NCBI GenBank assembly: GCA_035079385.1
Contig: JAVHKY010000030.1
Location: forward strand, 6,115,001-6,179,000
DNA: 64,000 nucleotides
Source: Aspidiotus rigidus
Taxonomy: Eukaryota > Arthropoda > Insecta > Hemiptera > Diaspididae
Direction of reading: 5' to 3'
Shown here: piece after piece, positions 58,141 to 64,000 of the stretch
How positions within the stretch are numbered: the stretch's first letter is position 1
How the letters are laid out: every line of letters starts with the position of its first letter
The notes under the pieces: generated by a model
What the model was told of the DNA's origin: nothing
Seen by the model: the letters and a program-made list of their open reading frames with translations, nothing else
The model's database searches: none
Position numbers and translations under genes: made by a program

Positions 58141-58647
58141 ATGAATACAAGAAATCAGATCACTATAACTGTTATCAGAAATGAAACTGGAAAACAAGAC
58201 TCAAAAATTAATCAATGGATTCAGTTTTTCAAAGTACATAATTTCTATGCAAATAAAACTACAAGCCAAATAGAACACTATTTAAGAAAGTATAGAATTT
58301 ATATAGCTTTTAGAGGAAGAGAAGTAGTGGAAAAATTGGATGAATTATATTTTATATTATTGCAAAAATTAACTCAATCCAGATTACTTCAAGCAAATAG
58401 AATGCAAATTACTTTTACACTAACAAAAGAAGAAATAAATACATGGCTTACTGGAACTCCATTCAAGTTTGATGAAGATATATTTGGACCGAATAAGGAG
58501 AAGAATTTAAAAATTATACCTAGATTTGTAGTTGAACATTTTGGAAGCAGACATACTCAATTTGAAATTCAAAATGAATGGGGTATACAAGATTTGGAAG
58601 AGTTTTTAGATATTATGAAAAAACCTACTTTTAATCAAAATTCTTAA
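58141..58647 (+). CDS. Orphan protein of the AT-rich cassette
   Basis: 168 residues, intronless, starting MNTRNQITITVIRNETGKQD. It follows the zinc protein after 64 bp. There is a helical middle (REVVEKLDELYFILLQKL) and a C-terminal part with NEWGIQDLEEFLDIMKKP. No motif recognised. The same AT-rich codon use and the CCTTATTAAA phrase upstream tie it to the ORF before it. It lies next to the right subterminal repeats. Confidence 0.55.
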   Translation: MNTRNQITITVIRNETGKQDSKINQWIQFFKVHNFYANKTTSQIEHYLRKYRIYIAFRGREVVEKLDELYFILLQKLTQSRLLQANRMQITFTLTKEEINTWLTGTPFKFDEDIFGPNKEKNLKIIPRFVVEHFGSRHTQFEIQNEWGIQDLEEFLDIMKKPTFNQNS

Positions 58648-59216
58648 CTCCTTAAATTTCTATTAGAACTGATACAAATTGTATACAAATTGATATAAAA
58701 TGTATGAAAATTTTTATCTTCTAAATTTCTTTTAGAATTGATACAAATGTATGAAAATTTTTGATATTCTAAATTTCTTTTAGGTTAAAAAGATAAAAAA
58801 TGATACAAAAACTCGAACTAACAAGGAAGAAAAATAGGATGAATTTAGCTCAAAAATAGTTAAATATATTGATGAAGAATGAGAAAATTGTGCTCTGCGC
58901 TAGAGAAACAGATCCTTGTGCTTCTTTTTGAGATTTTTAAAATTCAATGAAAAATGAGGAAAATTTGCCCCTGCGCTTCACTGCGCCAGAATTATATATG
59001 TTGAAAATAGAGAAAAATTAGAGGATTTTCAGGATTTTTTGAGTTAGTTAGAAATGTTGAAAAATGAGAGAAATTAGTCTCAAAAGTTAAGGGGTTAAAT
59101 GTTTAATGACTTAGAAAAACAGTTGGCCTCAAAATGAAAAAAACAAGTCTCTATGCTTCTTTTTAGGATTTTTAAAATTCAATGAAAAATGACAGAAATT
59201 AGTCTCTGCGCTTGAC
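58648..59216. repeat. Right subterminal repeats of the large element
   Basis: Diverged copies of TIR segments in inverted orientation, including CTCTGCGCTAGAGAAA-type and CTGCGCTTCACTGCGCCAGAA-type units. A short direct repeat of ctaaatttcttttagaattgatac type lies at 58650-58790. No gene. Confidence 0.7.
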
Positions 59217-59527
59217 TGCGTCAGAAGGAAAATTCTTACATTTCTCGTATTTTAGGAGATTTGGAATGTAGGTCTCACGAGAGATATATATTTATGGTAA
59301 AAATATAGAAAATTGATACAGAATTTATACAAAAACTCTGAAATTTTTGAACTAGCTTGGAAGAAAAATAGGGTGAATTGATTCATATTTAGCTTAAAAA
59401 CAATCAAATATTCACGATGAAAATTGAGGAGATTTCTAGGATTTTTAGAGAGGTTGAAAAATGAGTAAATTGTACTCTGCGCTAGAGAAATTAGGAAGTG
59501 CGCCAGAAGGAATATATCTTATCTACT
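59217..59527 (-). repeat. Right terminal inverted repeat
   Basis: A 311-bp arm matching 36949-37259 with about three mismatches, followed by GGTACC (59528-59533). Confidence 0.9.
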
Positions 59528-59533
59528 GGTACC

Positions 59534-59590
59534 ACACAGGATAAAACAGGTTCTCTGTTTGCCTCAATTAACAGAGTTAATGAAGGCAAT
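59534..59590 (+). repeat. Right part of the interrupted AACAGG-family repeat
   Basis: ATAAAACAGGTTCTCTG followed by tttgcctcaattaacagagttaatgaaggc matches the 3' end of the family as seen at 8592-8650 and 7615-7670. It is taken as the missing end of the copy that begins at 36448. Confidence 0.6.
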
Positions 59591-62500
59591 TCCGAGCAGC
59601 TAACTGTGTGGGCTGCGAGTTTTTAATTACAAGCATTGTTTGATACATTGGAATTCACTGTCAGAAAATCAGAGCTTTGAAGAACGACTGTATCCTTATC
59701 AATAACAATGATAATTTGAATCATTTTTTGTACAGTTTTGAGGAAAACATGATTATGATTTCATATACGATAAATTTTTCTAAATAATTGGGTCAAGTAT
59801 GAAAACTATTGATAGGATGGGAAAAGTTTTAGGCTTCCAATAATAATTTATATCCTCACCCTTTTCTTGGAAATATCGGTATATTCAAGTGTATAGTTTG
59901 ATGAATTATAACTTTCATTTTATTTATTGAGTCTTGACTTTCAATCTCGTGGCCTAGGCAACACGTAGATATTGTGTATTTTTATGATTATTCACGAAAC
60001 AAAAAGAAGCACGTAGATAGTGCAGTAAGAGTTCATAAGTTTTTCAACTTTCATAATAATTACCTAGTACTGTTCGAAATATTTTTACCAATGAATCGAG
60101 TGTATTTTTAAGTTTACTAAAATGATGTGTTTTCAATTTTTCATCGGTTTCATCTTGAACAATTTCAACTCCAAATTGACGTTAATTTCAGGTATATTCA
60201 CTCGATGATTTGACGAAAAATCGAGTCGATTTTGATTTGACTCTTATTACATTAGATTAATGTCAACTTGAAGTGGACGTAAATGTTAGGTCAATAATAC
60301 GTAATTCCTCTTTGAAAAGTATCTGCACATAGCTCATCTTGTTTTTTTTTCTCTTTGCATCGTGTATGTGTGCCATAATTTTTTATTTTTCTATCTGATC
60401 TTCACGTTTTCTATAATAGGCCTATTACAATATTAGAAAAGTACATATTTTGTTATTTTAATAAAAGTTAATACGGGAACGATCGTAATTATTTCGAAGC
60501 AGTAATAGAAGCACTTCGCATGCGCGTCCGTACTTTCAACGAAAAGTAAACAACGAGCACATGTGGTATCTTCGGAAGAAATTTTTGTGCGGTTTCTTCA
60601 GGAGATGACTTCAATGAAAACACAAGATCTCGTTCGCTCACCCGATAGAAAACGTGAGTTTATGGCGCAAAAGTAGCGGCATAGATTGTCGTACGATAAT
60701 ATGATCTTATTTACAACGTGCAGGTAAGTGTACATGATTGATCTGAAGTTTTTACGAGAGGACGACAATAATTTGATCATAATTTTTAATTAATGAAATG
60801 CATTTTCTTCAGGGAATCATGTGTGGGCCTGTGTATGTGGCGCCGTGATTCTCTCGCATACATTTTCCTGTGATTTGTAGAACGAATTAATTTCACATAA
60901 TTTTTTTCTTACTGTTTTACATTGAAATATTTTCTAAATTTATGGGGTGGATGGTTTAGAAATTAATTAGTTCCTCACTCTTCACTTTCTTCGTTTTTTC
61001 TCAACGCTCATTTCTATTCCAAAATATTTTTGAAGCATTAAATCGTGGTAAGAAGATGCCGTCACAGAGACTAAAATATTTTTTTTAATGAATAAAACTT
61101 TACAATTTCGGATACAGTATTTGATAGAAATCGATACAATGGAAGTATTTAGTGTTCAGTTTCAAATAGGTAAACTTTCAAATATCTTTGAGTACCTTAC
61201 AATTTTTTTTTACTGCAATCGAATTTTCTTTTTTGTAGGTACTTTTTAAAGTCTACAGTTAGGTGTTTTTAAATTAAATTCTAACGTTTATTCGTTCATA
61301 CTTTTGAAAGTGATGTCTTTTCTACAGATTTTACTTTTTTCTCCGTTCCGAGGTTGATTCTTGTTTATATTTGATGATAATACTGGCCATCTAATATTTG
61401 TAACCCATGAAATCGAGAAATTCTTTTTCTTATGTCTTTCACCAAGGGCGCCGAAAAGAGAAGCAGAAAAATTCTTTAACCTTATTCTCAATGAAAATTG
61501 TTTAGTGACGCAATTTTTAATACGACGACGATGCTAGAAAGCTATTATTTTTTATTACAGGATAAAGATTTTAACAGGAAAATTCATATCGGGTTATCGT
61601 GTTAGGAAAACTATTGTTAGAAGACACTATATAGTTCCTCGTTGACAAGATAACGAAAATACGGCGTCCAAATGTCCTCCTTAGATTACTAAAATTATTA
61701 TTCAGTTGATAATGTTTTATTTCTCGCTCAAGCCGGTCACCGGAGAGGACGTGAAGTTTATATAATTTTATATCGAGGATTTTTGCATCCGTGGCCTGTA
61801 CCACGCATGAGCGTTTCCGTGCCTTAAAACAGTCCATTCTTTATGGGCCAGTGAATTCACAAAGCGATATGTAATTCCTGGTTCTATATATCATTGTGTA
61901 GAAAAAGTTTTAGTCGAATATATTGCGCAGTACGATATAGACGGAGGAAAGACATTAAACTTATGACTTGAACAATGCAATCGTATCGCATAAGTACGTC
62001 TACGTCACAAGTATGCGTCTTGAATTAGCTGTATATGTGTATCGTATAATACACTGGAACACGGTTTGTGGATAACGTACGAACGCGAGAGTTATGTTCG
62101 TAAATATTATTTCAAGAGAGAACATCCGTACTTACTGAAAAGAAAAAAAAAAAAGCTGGACAAACACTTGGATAAGAGTATTTCAATGAAGCGAAAGTCT
62201 CCTTACACACGACGTTGATTTTGAGAGAACAAAAAAGGTCATCATCAGCTGGTGAGATCTCTCCTTTCCCCTTCTCAATAATGCAGTTTTCTTGACGACC
62301 GCTGTCCTGTCTCCAGCTCAAACGTCAAGATTTGACGGATATGTTTTAATAGTACAGTTGATAAAAACATAGGTCATCACATTTTGGGCACAAAAGCTAG
62401 ATTTGACGGAAATGTCTCAGGTTTGGTATCTAGAATAAGATACTAAAAGTCGAGAAGCTCGCGAAGCTGTGGCACGTTCTTGCCCTTCATAATCAAGTTG

Positions 62501-63484
62501 TCGCCAATCTCTCGAGTTCTGTTAGGTCTAGAGAAAAACTTTCTACACAAAAAATGTTCCCGGTGAAATTTTTCAAGTACAAGATAGACTACTGTCAGCC
62601 TAACTCGAACCATTAGCCTAGAAATTTTATTTAAGTCGTATATCACATTTTTCGCGAATTTTCGAAGTCATAATTGCCTCATAGGTTGGAAGTGCGCTCG
62701 CTTTTTATTTTATTTGAAGGACAGCCCAAGTGTGTAATCTAGGTCTAAGTTCCCCGCTCTCCAACAGGGCTGTTATCAGGAATGGTAAGCCGTTCCCAAC
62801 AGCTTACGCCAATGGCTAGAGCTAAAAAAATGTTTGCAATGGTGGCTAAATGGCTGATAGCCTTATATCAGCTGACCGAATTTTTTTTCTCGTGTACTTA
62901 TGTCAAAACATATTAAAATTTTGCGCTGAAATGACAAATAAAGACCATATTTGAATAGGAGTCATATTTTTTGCTATTTTGCTATTTTATTTCCAAGTTT
63001 TTTTGAAACTACTCGTAGTAAGCTAAGCTGATTAAATTCCTTATTTTTTCAAAAGTTTGAACAGTGTCTTTTCTTAATACTAATAGCAAAATACTATAAA
63101 CGATGATACCGGAAACTCTCGTCGATTTTGTGGTCACAAGCGACTAGCGTCGAGGGATGGAACTAACGTGGAATGAGACCGTGAATTAGTATATATTATT
63201 GTTTAAGTGTAGTGGTGCTGTATCAACAACAAACAATCCGACCATTAGTCTGGGAGTTAGACAATTCGATCTTGCATTTCTGTTAAAATCATGCAATTTG
63301 GAACGAACATTTAGGATACTTGAACGAAAAATTTTAGGCATGGTGCCGGTCCAAACCAAATACGGGCCCCGTTATGGCAGGCTGCTGAACTGGAGGGAGT
63401 TGGTCGAAATATTTCTTTTGGTTCGCAATTTATGTGGATTCTTATGCAATTCGGACCGCCAAATTCGAAAAAAATTATCAAAAA
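59591..63484. other. Intergenic; possible non-coding first exon near 60.5-60.72 kb
   Basis: No recognisable protein-coding exon. Around 60520-60721 the base composition is less AT-biased and ends in CGTGCAG followed by a strong GTAAGT donor at 60722. This could be a promoter and 5' UTR exon of a gene continuing beyond the window. Other open frames (61288-61491, 61571-61837, 62112-62321, 62443-62646) have no motifs. Confidence 0.35.
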
Positions 63485-63850
63485 ACGACGGCTTCCTTAA
63501 CGAAGTTAAACGAGGAACGCAGGGAACCTGTTTTATGAGTCAAATGGGATTTGATGTTGAGAATTCAAGGAAGCCTAGGCCTAGATAAAGCTAGTATAAA
63601 GAACGCCTCGACCTACTATAAGCCTAGTATAATATATAGTTTGAGAGTCTAAATTTGTCTATCTCGAGCTATATATGGTAGCTCGAGAGTCGAAATTTTT
63701 TCCAAGTCGCCTTCCTACCATATATAGCTCGAGAGTCAAAATTTTTCCAAGTCCACCTCTTATCATATATAGCTCGAGAGTTGAAATTTTTCCATGTCCC
63801 CCTCCTATCGTACACGTATATAGTTCGAGAATCGAAATTTTTCTATAGTC
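63485..63850 (-). repeat. AACAGG-family repeat, minus orientation
   Basis: The family 3' end reads in reverse at 63485-63550 (gacggcttccttaacgaagt, then GCAGGGAACCTGTTTTATG). It is followed by ctaggcctag-type units and four or five minisatellite monomers (tagctcgagagtcaaaattt) to about 63850. Confidence 0.7.
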
Positions 63851-64000
63851 CATTCCAGTTAAGAGTGTCAGTAATTGAAAAGGCGACCACAACGTGTGAG
63901 TTCTGGTGCGTCAATTTCACGGCCAATGAGAGACGAGAAGCGTCGTGCTGCTCGACGCTCTCAGTGCGAATTTCGCAATTCCCTTCATGCCACTGATACC

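Larger units (their letters stand above)
36949..59527. mobile_element. 22.6-kb TIR-bounded element, Maverick/Polinton-like termini, with nested retroelements
   Basis: Both ends are 311-bp inverted repeats with about three mismatches (99%), beginning AGTAGATAAG. GGTACC flanks them on both sides (36943-36948 and 59528-59533), which fits a 6-bp target duplication. Sequence outside the left end and outside the right end belongs to one AACAGG-family repeat copy cut in two, which argues for a single insertion. After subtracting two Copia elements and one non-LTR element, about 8.5 kb of own sequence remains: subterminal repeats, a SAM-domain spliced gene, a 392-residue orphan exon and an AT-rich cassette of four ORFs. 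Long TIRs, AG termini and 6-bp duplication are Maverick/Polinton features, yet no polymerase B, integrase, protease, ATPase or capsid gene is visible. It is therefore non-autonomous or a different kind of element. GGTACC is palindromic, so it could instead be part of the TIR. Confidence 0.75.

Noticed and set aside
36943..59533. A canonical full Maverick/Polinton
   Set aside because: No polymerase B, integrase, ATPase, protease or capsid gene was found in the non-retroelement part, so only the termini and duplication support the comparison.
63199..63588. 129-codon frame near the right edge
   Set aside because: Its 3' half is the reversed end of an AACAGG repeat and its 5' half has no motif.

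Overview
The window is a piece of nuclear genome from an animal, most likely an insect. It is AT-rich, carries intron-containing single-copy metazoan genes, and is loaded with DNA transposons, Copia LTR retrotransposons and non-LTR elements. The trehalose-transporter-like sugar carrier and the mix of transposons point to an arthropod; a hemipteran is plausible, but I cannot fix the species from sequence alone.

Layout. 1-9 kb is repeat-rich and gene-free: an RTE-like reverse transcriptase relic, a TTTA microsatellite, a 34-bp perfect palindrome, and several copies of one interspersed family with AACAGGGAACCTGTT-type ends and an inner degenerate minisatellite. 9-36 kb is the gene-rich part, with exon structures that I rebuilt by reading splice sites and phases: an MFS sugar transporter (+), nucleoplasmin-like histone chaperone (+), NAC alpha (-), SIL1 (+), WDR54 (-), UVSSA (+), UBLCP1 (-), then a decayed BTB-kelch gene (+). 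SIL1 and WDR54 converge with stop codons 8 bp apart. The intact genes are housekeeping functions (cotranslational folding, ER chaperone cycling, transcription-coupled repair, proteasome phosphatase, histone storage) with no sign of operon-like linkage.

36.9-59.5 kb is the unusual part. Two 311-bp terminal inverted repeats, about 99% identical, start with AGTAGATAAG and are flanked by GGTACC on both sides. The outside sequence on the left and right looks like the two halves of one copy of the AACAGG repeat family, so the 22.6 kb between them appears to be a single insertion. It has the size class and termini of a Maverick/Polinton-like or other virus-derived element, but I see no DNA polymerase B, integrase, ATPase or capsid gene. 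Inside it lie a SAM-domain (C19orf47-like) spliced gene that may continue into a 392-residue orphan exon, and an extremely AT-rich cassette of four small intronless ORFs (HTH-like, coiled coil, double zinc-binding, orphan). The element was later hit by three retroelements: two Copia elements with clear LTRs and 5-bp target duplications, and an endonuclease-type (R4/Dong-like) non-LTR element lying between TTA microsatellites.

59.6-64 kb holds no gene that I can recognise, only a possible non-coding first exon near 60.6 kb and another copy of the AACAGG family near the right edge.
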